A DNA stretch of 64,000 bases, from the NCBI GenBank assembly GCA_026873275.1, contig JANTUC010000001.1:2108001-2172000 (forward strand), in the 5' to 3' direction. The DNA comes from Pseudopithomyces maydicus (taxonomy: Eukaryota > Ascomycota > Dothideomycetes > Pleosporales > Didymosphaeriaceae). This document shows, in pieces, positions 1-9,945 of the stretch. How positions within the stretch are numbered: the stretch's first letter is position 1; every line of letters starts with the position of its first letter. Made by a program: the position numbers and the translations under genes. The notes under the pieces are model-generated. The model saw nothing but the letters and a program-made list of their open reading frames with translations. It did no database searches and had not been told where the DNA came from.

Positions 1-82
1 CAGCACGCGCCTGCTGTGCTCCTCGCTGTTCTCTTGCTGCCCGACCATCCTTTGTAGCCCGAACACACCGGCACCTCCCGCA

Positions 83-1430
83 ATGGCCGCCAGCCCACCA
101 CCACCACCGCACGGCGCTCTCGCCCTCGTAGACAGCATCACGAAGCTTGGCGAGGGACTGAAGAATGGCGAGCAGGGCGCGCGCGAGAGCCTGCTCGGGG
201 CCTGTTCGAAGCTCATTGCGGAGCTGAGCCATCCGTCCGAGACAATGCTGCAGTTGCTCTGGGCCCAGCCCTCGCACCTTTCCGTCATCCGCATGGGCGT
301 CGAGATCAAGCTGTTCCATGCCATGCAGGACATTGACGAGTCTGGAAAGACCATAAGTGAAATCGCGTCCAAGTGCGAGTCCCTGGTCGGCAAGAAGGTC
401 GACCCCGTGCTTGTCGGTATGTCTCTCTTTTCGTCCTATTCTCTGATTGCATCCATGAATATATAACTAACTCCTCAGGTCGGATGCTCCGCCATCTCGC
501 AGCCATGAACACCGTCCACGAAACCGCACCCGACACTTTCGCGCCCACCGCCACCTCCAAGGCCTTCGCCGAACTCTCCTACGAAGACACCATCCTCTAC
601 ATCGTCGACAACTTCCAGCCCGCACACCAGAAGATGCCCTCTTTCTTCCAGACCCACGGCTTCTCCACCCCCGACTCGCAGACCGACGGCCCGTTCCAGC
701 ACGCCTTCGATTGCAAGGGGTATCACTATTTCGAGTATTTCCAGAAGTTTGACCAGGAGATGGGCCGGCGTTTTGGAAGCATGATGGATGCCTGGAGCAA
801 GGGCCGACCGCGCTGGTTCGAACCGGAATTCTACCCCGTGAAGGAACGGCTACTCGATGGTGCAGACGGCGCTGGGGCCTTTCTCGTCGATGTTGGAGGT
901 GGGACGGGGCACGACGTCCAGGGTGTGAAGGATGCATTCGGCTCCGCCCTGCCGGCTAAACTTGTCTTACAGGACAGGCCCGAGGTGATCGACCACGCCC
1001 AGGTCGGCGAGGGCATCGAGAGGATGGCACATGATTTCTTGACCGAACAACCAGTGAAGGGTGAGCAATTGCACACTACTTTTGCATTCGTGTGTAACGA
1101 CTGACTTGAATTCAAGGTGCACGAGCGTACTATCTCCACTCCATCATCCAGGACTGGAGCGACGACGTGAACACCCAGATCCTGAAGGCCATCGTCCCTG
1201 CAATGAAAAAGGGCTACTCCAAAGTGCTGATCAACGACTTTGTGGTTCCTAACCAGGGTGCAGCCTGGCCACAGACGGCTCTCGATTGGGAACTCATGGC
1301 TAGCTTGGGAGCACGGCATCGCACAGAAGCAGAGCACAAGAAACTGTACGACGGTGTGGGCCTCACCATCACAGGCATATGGCGACACCCACACAGCTTG
1401 GACTCGTTGATTGAACTGGAGCTCGCTTGA
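83..1430 (+). CDS. SAM-dependent O-methyltransferase (COMT-like), three exons
   Basis: Exons 83-416, 479-1060 and 1117-1430 give 409 aa with clean GT..AG introns (62 and 56 nt). An N-terminal dimerisation/winged-helix-like half (about residues 1-150) precedes a Rossmann-type half whose SAM-binding motif VDVGGGTGHD is clear. The C-terminal part (LINDFVVP, then GIWRHP and SLIELELA) matches fungal secondary-metabolite O-methyltransferases. The protein should transfer methyl from SAM to a hydroxyl of a small aromatic or polyketide substrate in the cytosol. Family members usually carry a catalytic His in an H-D-W motif; here the aligned stretch reads IIQDWSDD, so Gln replaces it. Its + strand neighbour is a trans-enoyl-reductase-like gene, which suggests a metabolite cluster continuing left of the window. 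Family assignment is firm; substrate and activity are not. Confidence 0.88.
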
Positions 1431-2042
1431 CGACATGATGGCTAAATGATCGATGTTTACGATTTCATGCAACATAGACGCTTGACGAATGTGCATTATA
1501 GAAGAGCGTATAAATACCCAAAGACATCGGTCAGCGACACTCAGTACGACATCCATGAGGATAGATGTACAGTCGATCTCTAGTCTTTTTTAGTCACCGC
1601 ATACGATTCAATGATCATGATAGCTTCTTTTTTCGAACCCTTTCCTCGTTATACACAAGTGAACTCAACTACCCGTAGGAAAATCAATCCTTGAGTACCC
1701 AGACATGTTAGAGCGAAGAAATTCGTCTAGCAATATCAAGATTGAAAAATCTCAGTTAAGTTTTCCATTAGCAAGTTCCGAGCTAAGTCAATACCCTCAA
1801 GATGTTCTGGGATTGCCCAATATGGTACCCCGCATATACCCTCTCATGACGTAAGCGACCCTCATGCCTATATTGTGGAGCGCTCTCCTCTACTTATCTT
1901 ATGTGGAAAGTGGAACCTATATTGTGGAGCTCTCTCTATCCTGTCTTACAAATCAACTCTATTATTCTTGTACTCTATATTTGTCACCTTCATCTCGGAT
2001 ACTGTCGATAATCAACCCGACTGGAAAAAAATATTGACCACT
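1431..2042. other. Intergenic region, AT-rich, with a promoter-proximal direct repeat
   Basis: No gene is seen here. The 15-base string CCTATATTGTGGAGC occurs at 1867-1881 and again at 1916-1930, 49 bases apart and both followed by a CTCTC-like stretch. They end about 110 bases before the start of the enoyl-reductase-like gene. They could be paired regulatory sites or a small duplication. Confidence 0.5.
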
Positions 2043-3205
2043 ATGCCCAGAACACTCAACAGTATCGAGGCAATCGTCCAGCGTAACAAAGATGGAAAAC
2101 CAACACTCATACAAGAAACCATCAATAAACCAACCCCCGAAAGTCACCAGGCTGTAGTGAAGATTACACATATCGCCCAGAACCCTACTGATGTACAGTC
2201 CTTCGACAAAGACGCCATGGGCGACGGATCCGTCTTCGGATGCGACTTCTCCGGCATCGTTGAATCAATCGGTGACAACGTGACGCGCGTCGAACCCGGG
2301 GACAAGATTGCGGGCCTGATATGGGGCGGTACGTCGTTCCCCCATTTTCACAACAATACATTCACTAATTGTCCCAGGCGAAATCAAAGGCCTAGGCGCA
2401 TACGCACAGTACACCCTCGCAGACGAGCGTATCAGCTTCAAGATTCCCAACAGCATCACCCCCGCAGCAGCATCAACTGTCCCCCTCGCCGCCGCCACAG
2501 CCTGGCTCGCCCTGTTCTCCAAAGATTGCCTCCACATCCCCCGCAAGAAAGGCGCCACCGTCCTCGTCTGGGGCGGCAGCTCCTCCGTAGGCCTATACAC
2601 GATCCAGCTTGCGCGCACGCAGGACCTCAACGTCATCACCACGTGTTCGCCGCGCAACTTTGAGCTCGTGCGGTCGGTGGGCGCACAGCATGTCTTCGAC
2701 TACTCGGATGCAGATGTGGTGCGGAAGATTAAGGAGGTAGAGCCTGAGCTAGCGTACGTGTTTGACACCATTGGGAACGCGGACTCGTCTGCCGTTGCGA
2801 GTCAGGCTGTGACGGCTGCGGGTGGGACACTTTGCACGGTGAGGCCTGGGAAGGCGAATACGGAAGGGTGTACGGAGAGGACGAAAGTGACGGATGTGCT
2901 TGTTTGGACGGCATTTTTGAAGGATCATGCGTATGGGGAGTTTAAGTGGCCGGTATGTTTATTTTATTTTTCTCACTGTGGATGGATGAAGGGGGTGATC
3001 TGATGGGCTGACGTATATCCAGGCGAACAAAGACGATCACGAACTTGCGGCGGAGTTGTTCGAGGAGTTACCGGGTTGGTTGGATCGAGGTGTGGTGAAG
3101 CCGAATCCGCAGAGGGTGAAGCAGGGGTTGGGGGCTGTGGAGGAGGGGTTCCAGGAGTATCGGGATGGGAAGATAAGTGCGTACAAGATTGTTTATGAGA
3201 TTTAG
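2043..3205 (+). CDS. MDR-family oxidoreductase, trans-acting enoyl reductase-like, three exons
   Basis: Exons 2043-2328, 2378-2952 and 3023-3205 encode 347 aa; introns are 49 and 70 nt. The N-terminal GroES-like half contains CDFSGIVESIG and EPGDKIAGL. The nucleotide-binding half has VLVWGGSSSVGLYTIQLA, a typical NADPH-binding loop. The catalytic GHE and Cys zinc ligands of classical alcohol dehydrogenases are absent, as in zinc-independent enoyl and quinone reductases. The overall form matches fungal stand-alone enoyl reductases (LovC type) that serve polyketide synthases lacking a working ER domain; many homologues are general-metabolism MDR enzymes. Position beside the O-methyltransferase supports a biosynthetic role, but no PKS is in the window. 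The start is the first in-frame Met giving the normal family N-terminus. Confidence 0.85.
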
Positions 3206-3608
3206 ACGAGGGGACAAGGTACGTGAGAGCGGGTTACCGCCATTAGGCTTTCTGGGAGAGGTCCTTGATCAACAGCAGCTAATGGCTTTCAGGCAGCGGC
3301 GCATATTTCCAATTATGACTACGTACGAGAATAATACGAATATTGGTAAACCCAGTAGACGAGTAGCCTACAAATAATTCGTGGCAAAATTACGCACGAA
3401 TAGAAAGAGTTCCAGAGTATGAGTCAAGTGATGTGGTCGATGGCGCACGCGGTGCGTCATGTTGACTAGTGTCCCGATGGGATGAACTTCGCTATGTCAA
3501 TAGCCCCGACTGAGAAATTCGGCGTTCAAACATCGATATTCCACTAACGAACATACTATACATTCGACGGAATATATTAGCTTCTATTTCTAATATCTGC
3601 CAGCGCTG
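3206..3608. other. Intergenic region, no feature seen
   Basis: This 403-base gap separates two co-directional genes. I see no coding frame with family resemblance and no repeat; it should hold the 3' end of the MDR gene and the promoter of the peroxin-like gene. Confidence 0.5.
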
Positions 3609-5901
3609 ATGGCGTACGTGCGTAGAGACAGTGCGATGTCAGGAGCAGATAGTTTTGGTCAACCAACAGGTTTACCTAGAAAATGGGAATCGAATGAAGT
3701 CAGGCAAGTCAAGGCACAGCATGAGACTGCTGTTCATGGGATGAGCAATGAGGAAGTGTGGACACTTGTGCGGAGGTGGGATAAGGTACTTATTTCTGTG
3801 GTGTTTCTTGAATTAGACACCTTTCTTGACGATAATCGTTCGATATACCCATAAATCTGTTTGCGCTAATATCTACTTCTCACAGGAAATATACATGCTA
3901 AAGAGAACCTCTGAACTCGACCGTCAAGAGGAAACATATGATGCTCGCAGATCAACAGATCCTCAGTTCTCGCCTAACAAATTGAGAAGCCAGATTGAGA
4001 GATCATATCGAGACGTCGTAGGTTAATCCATCACAATACTATTATACTACAGTACTTATATGTTTCCTAGATAATGGGTATACTAGCATTCCTCAAACAC
4101 ATGTCCAGGCTACGCTCCTGGCGCGAACCAAGAAGAACAGGTGCATTCTGCGCAGTAACCACTCCTCTCCTACCCCCCAAAGTACACCCCACTCAGGTCC
4201 CTAGGCCTACATAACCTCCTGGATCCTCGACTGCAATACCGTCCTCCTCCTCTCCACCCTCGCCACCCTCGCCATATTCCCCCAATCCCGCCCCATCCTC
4301 TTTCCCCCCACGCCCCTCGCCCTCGCAGCCTGGGACACAGGCGGTCTCTCCAAGCCCCGCGCGGGCGTCCTCGGCAGTGCCAACACCCTCACCGGTGCGC
4401 CCGAAAACCTAGCCGGCGAGACTCTCGAGAACGAAGCAAGCAACTTCGTCGCGGGCATCTTTGCAATCTTCATGGACCTCGCGGTGGAGAAAGATCAGCA
4501 CGATGTGCCGGATGGGAAGTCGGATGCGCCACTTGCGGGTGATAAAGAGAATAGTCTGGTGGAGACGGTGCTCACGGGGAAGGATCGCGCGAGTGGGGTG
4601 GAGAGGCCGAGCCAGGATAAGTCGAAGAGGCCGATGAGTGAGACGATGTGGGAGAAGAGAATGCAGTTGTTGAATTTGTTGAATGGGGTGGGGGATACGT
4701 GGGAGAGGGCGGCGAAGTATGTTTTGAAGACCGTGTTTTAGATTGGGACTGACCATGATACAGTCTTCTGAGTCCACCGCCACCAATTGACGATAGTGCG
4801 TTTCGAGGACGATTGACAAAGATTTTTGTTACCCTGATTGTACTTTCTATGATCGTAACGCCATACATGGCTTCAAAGGCCTCAGCTCTGGTATTCGGAA
4901 TCTTCTTCTTTGGTGGACCATTCTTCGATACTCGAGTCCTGCACTGGCTAGATCTCAAAAAGTATGTCTTACAGAAACCTTACCTGTTGAAAGGAAAAAC
5001 ACTCATCCGACCTAGCACCCTCTTCCATAACATCCCCACCAACACCCAACTAACCCTCCGCCTCCTCCGCGAAGCCGAATCATCCCACTCCCCCATCCCC
5101 CCACCCCTCTTATCCGAGGCTCACCCCCTACATCCCCCATCCCTCTCTCGGACGACATTCTCTCCTCCACCGGCAACGACCTCCCCTTCGGCGCCACCCC
5201 GGAAGAGCTCACCTCCGCCGTAGCCTCTGACCCCACCATCGTCCACGACTCGGGCGGTCAAGACGTCGAGATCGTCCGCACGACATCGCACGGCACCCAC
5301 CGCAGCAGCCGCGTCACAGAAGTGATGCGCAGCGGCTTCAAGGCGGCCGTCAAAATCGGCATCGCGGTCGACAAGGTGAAGGCCCGCGCTGGCAACGCAA
5401 ATGCACAGTCGAGGCAGGGAACACTGGAACGCCCTGGGGAGCGGCCGGTGCCGAATGCGGAGCGCTACGATGCGAGGTATGAGGGGAAGAAGGGGTTTGT
5501 GTATTTGATTGATGGGGAGGGGGAGAGGCCTGCGGTTGTTAGTTTTATAACGGGGCCGCCGGTGGAGAGGCCGGGGGCGAGAGTGAGTGCGAAGGGGCAT
5601 TTTGATCCACAGGTGCTGTGGAGGGTGGAGGTGAAGGATGTGGTGAGGTTGGTGAAGCATTCGGGGTATGGGCCTACGGCGGTGAATTCGAAGGTTATTA
5701 GGTATGTTGGGTGATGTGTGTGCAGTTTCTTTTACGATGCTGACTGGAAATAGTACTTGGGCAACGGGGAGGCAGGTGAAGGATGGGCTAGAGATGGTGG
5801 ATGCGGAGGGGCAGGTGTGGATATTGAGAGCTGTGGAGATGAGGGATCAGTTGTTTAATCGCTTGTGTGCTATGGGAGGGCAGAGGTGGGTGGTGGAGTA
5901 A
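3609..5901 (+). CDS. Pex24/Pex32-type peroxisomal membrane protein with dysferlin-like domain; one -1 frame change
   Basis: Seven exons: 3609-3785, 3886-4017, 4071-4154, 4205-4716, 4764-4961, 5016-5701 and 5754-5901, about 645 aa. Family landmarks are SWREPRRTG, LFPPTPLALA, the GVLGSANTLTGAPENLAGE region, a hydrophobic segment (IFVTLIVLSMIVTPYMAS), NIPTNTQLTLRLLREAE, and the C-terminal DysF-like part ending in RDQLFNRLCAMGGQRW. Such proteins sit in the ER or peroxisomal membrane and influence peroxisome number and contacts. In exon 6 the frame moves by -1 somewhere in 5088-5145, a stretch with C5 (5090-5094) and C6 (5097-5102) runs and no GT dinucleotide, so an ordinary intron cannot explain it. 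With one added base the CDS length is a multiple of three. Introns are 50-100 nt. Confidence 0.85.
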
Positions 5902-6436
5902 GACTGATGGTGTGCAATCTCGATAATATGGTTATTATGATATACTCATCTCGAACATTCACACGTGTATTTCCTTCGACTATGTATAGTGGGATTGGCC
6001 GTACACATATGATAGTCTATTCGCACGATACATGCAGGGCCTGCTTCACTAGTGTAAACAAGCTACCACTAAAGACTAGCGCTGACATGAGAACAACTGG
6101 ACCCGCAGAGCATATACCCAATTGTCAGTAGTTTATGGCATGGGAGAGAGTAGCATGGTATCTCGTTCCGTCTCACTATAATGGAATAAGTAAGTGCGCT
6201 CTGTGACTTCTCGTTACTGGCCTCGGCATTGATTGGTGCTGATCTACAAGGGGAATTCAAGGTTGACCCTTCAACAGGATTATGCCAAGGCCTTGATGGC
6301 ACGGATGGATCTGTGCTAAAGGCATGATATATGTTGGCGCGGCCCTGCTCTCTGGCTCTTCAATCATTCGACAGAAATCAAACCACCGTCATCTGATCTG
6401 ATAACTTCTATCACGGCATCCCACGCCTCTCTAAAG
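5902..6436. other. Intergenic region, no feature seen
   Basis: This gap holds no coding frame I can support. It should contain the 3' UTR of the peroxin-like gene and the promoter of the next gene. Confidence 0.5.
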
Positions 6437-7468
6437 ATGACGAAAAACCGTACCGCAACTCTTAAAGAACACTTCAATAATAACAGAGGTGAAGAACTGC
6501 GTCCGATTCTCACATCCCTAAATGGCGATAACTCATGGCTGTACTCCTTCCCTCGCCCTGCCTCCGAACGTAAAATATCAGGAAAATCGTTCTTCCATCT
6601 AGTCCACGATCCTTGGTTGAACGGTCCCACGTATGCTGGCGCTACATGGATCATCAACATCACACTTCCAGAACCAGCCAACGTGACAAATGGCGCAGGC
6701 GTTGAGAAGGTCGTTGAAGAAATCGAGATCGCTGCAGCTGAAGCGAAGGGCACTCCCTATCACGGGCCAGAACCTGGTCATTCCGCAATTGACGCCATTC
6801 TCTTGAATCTGCATGGACCAGACCACCTCCACGAACCCACATTGCGCACATTCAACCCCTCGATCCCCATATTCGCTTCGCCAACCCCAGCCAATGAAAT
6901 CAAAGCCTGGAAATACTTCAAAACAGTCGTCACAACCAAGGACATCGTACCCGGCGATGGCAATTGGAACGCTCTTCACCCCGGTGCACCGCTTCCCGAC
7001 TGGCTGACGATTTTCCGAATGTGTGGACCCATGTATCTTCACCTCAGTACCGCAATCATCATTTCAAATCCCGATACGCCTGATAAACATGAGGCTATCA
7101 TATTTACCCCTCACGGTATCGCCTCCGATTATCCTAGCATCCACACGCTCCTCCATGAAACAAGCCCCAAATTCGAGACCTTGGCAATGCTGCACGGGCT
7201 CAAAGAGTCGAGCTCGATGGGCTGGAAGAACACATATGGCGTTGAATATGGGTTGAAGCTGCATCGGGAAGCGAAGCCGAAATACTGGGTGCCTTCGCAC
7301 AATGCTGCATTGCGGTATGGGGGACTGATATCTTACACAATATACGAAGCGATGAGGACGTTGGAATGGGGTCTGGAGAACCAGGAGGATCATCCGGATG
7401 GGAAGTTGAAGAGGGATGATATTAATATGGTTACTGTACCGAATGGGGAAATCGTAGTATTGAGTTGA
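6437..7468 (+). CDS. Metallo-beta-lactamase-fold-like fungal protein, single exon
   Basis: The 343-aa intronless frame resembles fungal MBL-superfamily proteins of unknown role. FFHLVHDPWLNGPTYAG resembles the first strands of that fold. AIDAILLNLHGPDHLHEPTLR occupies the place of the usual H-x-[EH]-x-x-D-H metal motif and keeps H, D, H and H residues, but in a changed context. SIPIFASPTPANEIKAWKYF follows as in relatives that read as SIPVFAT plus KAWxxF. The C-terminal third carries a further conserved PSHNAALRYGGLISY segment. Metal binding and hydrolase activity are not certain because the first His is preceded by Leu-Asn rather than Ser-His-x. No signal peptide or membrane segment is visible, so it is probably cytosolic. 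Its neighbours give no pathway hint. Confidence 0.65.
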   Translation: MTKNRTATLKEHFNNNRGEELRPILTSLNGDNSWLYSFPRPASERKISGKSFFHLVHDPWLNGPTYAGATWIINITLPEPANVTNGAGVEKVVEEIEIAAAEAKGTPYHGPEPGHSAIDAILLNLHGPDHLHEPTLRTFNPSIPIFASPTPANEIKAWKYFKTVVTTKDIVPGDGNWNALHPGAPLPDWLTIFRMCGPMYLHLSTAIIISNPDTPDKHEAIIFTPHGIASDYPSIHTLLHETSPKFETLAMLHGLKESSSMGWKNTYGVEYGLKLHREAKPKYWVPSHNAALRYGGLISYTIYEAMRTLEWGLENQEDHPDGKLKRDDINMVTVPNGEIVVLS

Positions 7469-8796
7469 GGAGGTCAGTTGTATGCATGTCGTGTGTGGCG
7501 GAGTGGTTTTTCACGGGAGTGTGAACATTGTGAGCAAACTAAACATATTTCAGCACGAGATGATATCGATGTGTGCATGTCTAGTCTTTGTTGCGATCTA
7601 GATATTTTTGATAAGTTCTGACGGTGGCAATGACCAATGTAAGACCAGGCATTTAATAAACAGATGCTATAATCTCCACCGAGGCGGGGGATTCAAGAAG
7701 GAAAAGTGTTCACGGGACTGTCAAACGAAGCCAAATTACCCATTACATCGTTGCTTGGAGACAAAATAAGCAAGCGAGGCTTATAATTTCCGTAGAGCTA
7801 TGAGTTTTTCAAGGGCTATATGATTTGAAAACGATATTACAAGTCTCCGTCAACAACTACCGACCTCACGTAAGAGATGGTCTTAACACAGAAGGAGATG
7901 CGCTCCCCAGGCATCAATATTATTTATCAAAGTGATGTCGAATTATTTTCAACCCATCAATATTCGTAAACCATTATTGAAAGATAGCGCTTTTTCAAGT
8001 CAGTGTTTCCATGAATTTGTGGTTGAGTTTGATACAATCAACCCAGTTACACGACTTTTATTAAACAATCATGATCTTCATTCACAATGGCAAGATCTCT
8101 GCCCGACTATGCGGGGCCTATGACAATAGCGGCAACAACTGATGCTGCACCGAAAACATGATTTAAAGAATTCTACTCCTTTGCCCTTTCTCGATGAAGG
8201 CGAATCACAGGAAGTTTAGAAAATTAATGCTTCTACCGGGGGCTGGTCAGGAAATCTAGTTCCCTGTAGAGATGTTACGAGTAGCCTCAAATTCAGGCGC
8301 ATTGTTTTTTTTTTCTAAATGATCGTTTGTCAAATCATGATTTTGTATATAAAAAAATGAGTACGGATCTCGTTGTTTTACAACAAGGGATACACTTCTG
8401 GTCGAGACTCAAGCGAATACATAGAACAGCGGCAATGATTCGGTCTCGATATCGGTTTGTTTATCTGTATTGGGACCTGGCTACCTTTCAAGGAACGACG
8501 CTCAAGGTATATTTTCATTTTATTCATCGATACTTCGATTTCGGTGAAGGTAAGAGGTTGATTTCACAAAATGGATATATCGTAAGTGACACGAAATCAC
8601 TTTTTGAAGTGAAAAAGAAATATAAACACACGTGATATCGAGTCAACCTGAGCTCTCGGCACAGTATATATAAGTAACGTCGAGCAGCTTTGAAATATCT
8701 CGCACCACCAAACACTTCGCAAGTCACGCTCAACTTGAGCACTCTCCCCCGGACCTCGACGCTTTAAAGACCAAAGCCGCTATACACAAAGTCATT
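7469..8796. other. AT-rich intergenic region of 1.3 kb
   Basis: There is no supported gene. Composition is clearly more AT-rich than in the flanking coding regions, with several A and T runs (for example a T run near 8305-8313). Short frames here have no family resemblance. The last about 150 bases form the promoter of the kinase gene. Confidence 0.5.
8665..8673 (+). promoter_or_regulatory. TATA-like element upstream of the kinase gene
   Basis: TATATATAA lies about 125 bases before the ATG at 8797, a plausible distance for a fungal TATA element with a 5' leader. This is a motif match only. Confidence 0.4.
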
Positions 8797-9945
8797 ATGG
8801 GTAAGCGCAAGCTTGCTGATGGCGACGACTATGTCCCAACTGGTAAGCGCCCTTCTAAAATCGCCAAATCAGAAGTGACCTACAAATGGAGCGAAAAGGA
8901 CTGGATCGAAGACAAGGCCTTCAAAAAGAACGTCATTCGCATGATACCCAAACCTGGATACGAAAATGCTGCGCCATTTCCATCGGTGGTTAAGAAAATC
9001 GAAAAGTCCGGAAGATCTCGGAACCCTTCTGGCGAGTATGAGAAACCTAGAGAGCTTCTACTTCTCCAGAAAATTCGACGAAACAACAGGATCGTGGAGC
9101 CCTTCTATACTGAATACAACGATGAAAATGAAAATTGGACCATGATTTTCGAGGAACATAAATTGGGCAGCCTGGTGAACTGGCGCACTCAGGAATTCCG
9201 AGACGTCAACGCTCCTGCGCCAGTTCCTGAGGTACATCTTTGGCGATTTCTAGTGAACATGGCACAGGCTTTGTCAGTGATTCACAATCAGAACGGATGG
9301 ACTCAGAAGTCTCGTGGCAAACTCATACACCGGGATATCAAACCTGATAATATCCTGGTCGCCTCAAACGGCACAGGTTATCCGAGCTTTATGCTACATG
9401 ATTTCGGCCTTTCCGAGATGGTTTATTCACACGAAGATGAACAAAGGAGGTCATACTGTGGATCATACTCCTGGCAGCCGCCGGAGAATCCCCTAATCAA
9501 TACCCCTGCTGCGGATGTGTGGGCGGTTGGTGCTTGTCTTCATTTTCTTGCTTTCGGAGACTATCTTATCGACAAGCATACCGACGACTGGCTTGAAAAC
9601 ACTTACCCACCAAAGATGAGGAGGAGCGTTGAGAAAAGGGCCGACCATTATAGGCTAGAGGGTCAATGGTACAGGGCTAATGCCCTTCGCAAGATTACCA
9701 GCATTGACAAGGGCTATTTGAGTAGCACTCAGAACCCATGCCCTGCCGGTCCAAGTAGAAACTATCGGCCAAATTACAGCAGCCGCCTGGACTACTGGAT
9801 GAAACAGGCTCTTGATTTCGAGCCAGCAAATCGGGTTACCGTTGAGCGCCTGATGAATTCGATGGTTCCGGAAGCTCGGGCGAAGTTGCAGGAGCTAGGC
9901 GGTGACCGGGCGTTGGAAAATCTAGATCTTGTCTTCTATGACTAA
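8797..9945 (+). CDS. Protein kinase domain protein, single exon
   Basis: The 382-aa frame has no intron. A basic N-terminus (KRKLADGDDYVPTGKRPSK) looks like a nuclear localisation segment. The kinase core shows the putative ATP-binding Lys in SVVKKIEK, the catalytic loop HRDIKPDN, HDFGLSE for the metal-binding DFG, a PPE-type motif (WQPPENP) in place of APE, and DVWAVGACLHFLAFG for subdomain IX. All catalytic residues needed for phosphotransfer are present; a recognisable glycine-rich loop is not. This resembles the lineage-specific Ser/Thr kinases that are numerous in Dothideomycetes and often intronless. Substrate and pathway are unknown. It is flanked by AT-rich and gene-poor DNA on both sides. 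Confidence 0.82.
   Translation: MGKRKLADGDDYVPTGKRPSKIAKSEVTYKWSEKDWIEDKAFKKNVIRMIPKPGYENAAPFPSVVKKIEKSGRSRNPSGEYEKPRELLLLQKIRRNNRIVEPFYTEYNDENENWTMIFEEHKLGSLVNWRTQEFRDVNAPAPVPEVHLWRFLVNMAQALSVIHNQNGWTQKSRGKLIHRDIKPDNILVASNGTGYPSFMLHDFGLSEMVYSHEDEQRRSYCGSYSWQPPENPLINTPAADVWAVGACLHFLAFGDYLIDKHTDDWLENTYPPKMRRSVEKRADHYRLEGQWYRANALRKITSIDKGYLSSTQNPCPAGPSRNYRPNYSSRLDYWMKQALDFEPANRVTVERLMNSMVPEARAKLQELGGDRALENLDLVFYD

Noticed and set aside
4962..5015. Coding continuation YVLQKPYLL in the peroxin-like gene
   Set aside because: It is a 54-nt intron (GTATGT..CCTAG); removing it joins DLK to NTLFHNIPTN as in the family.
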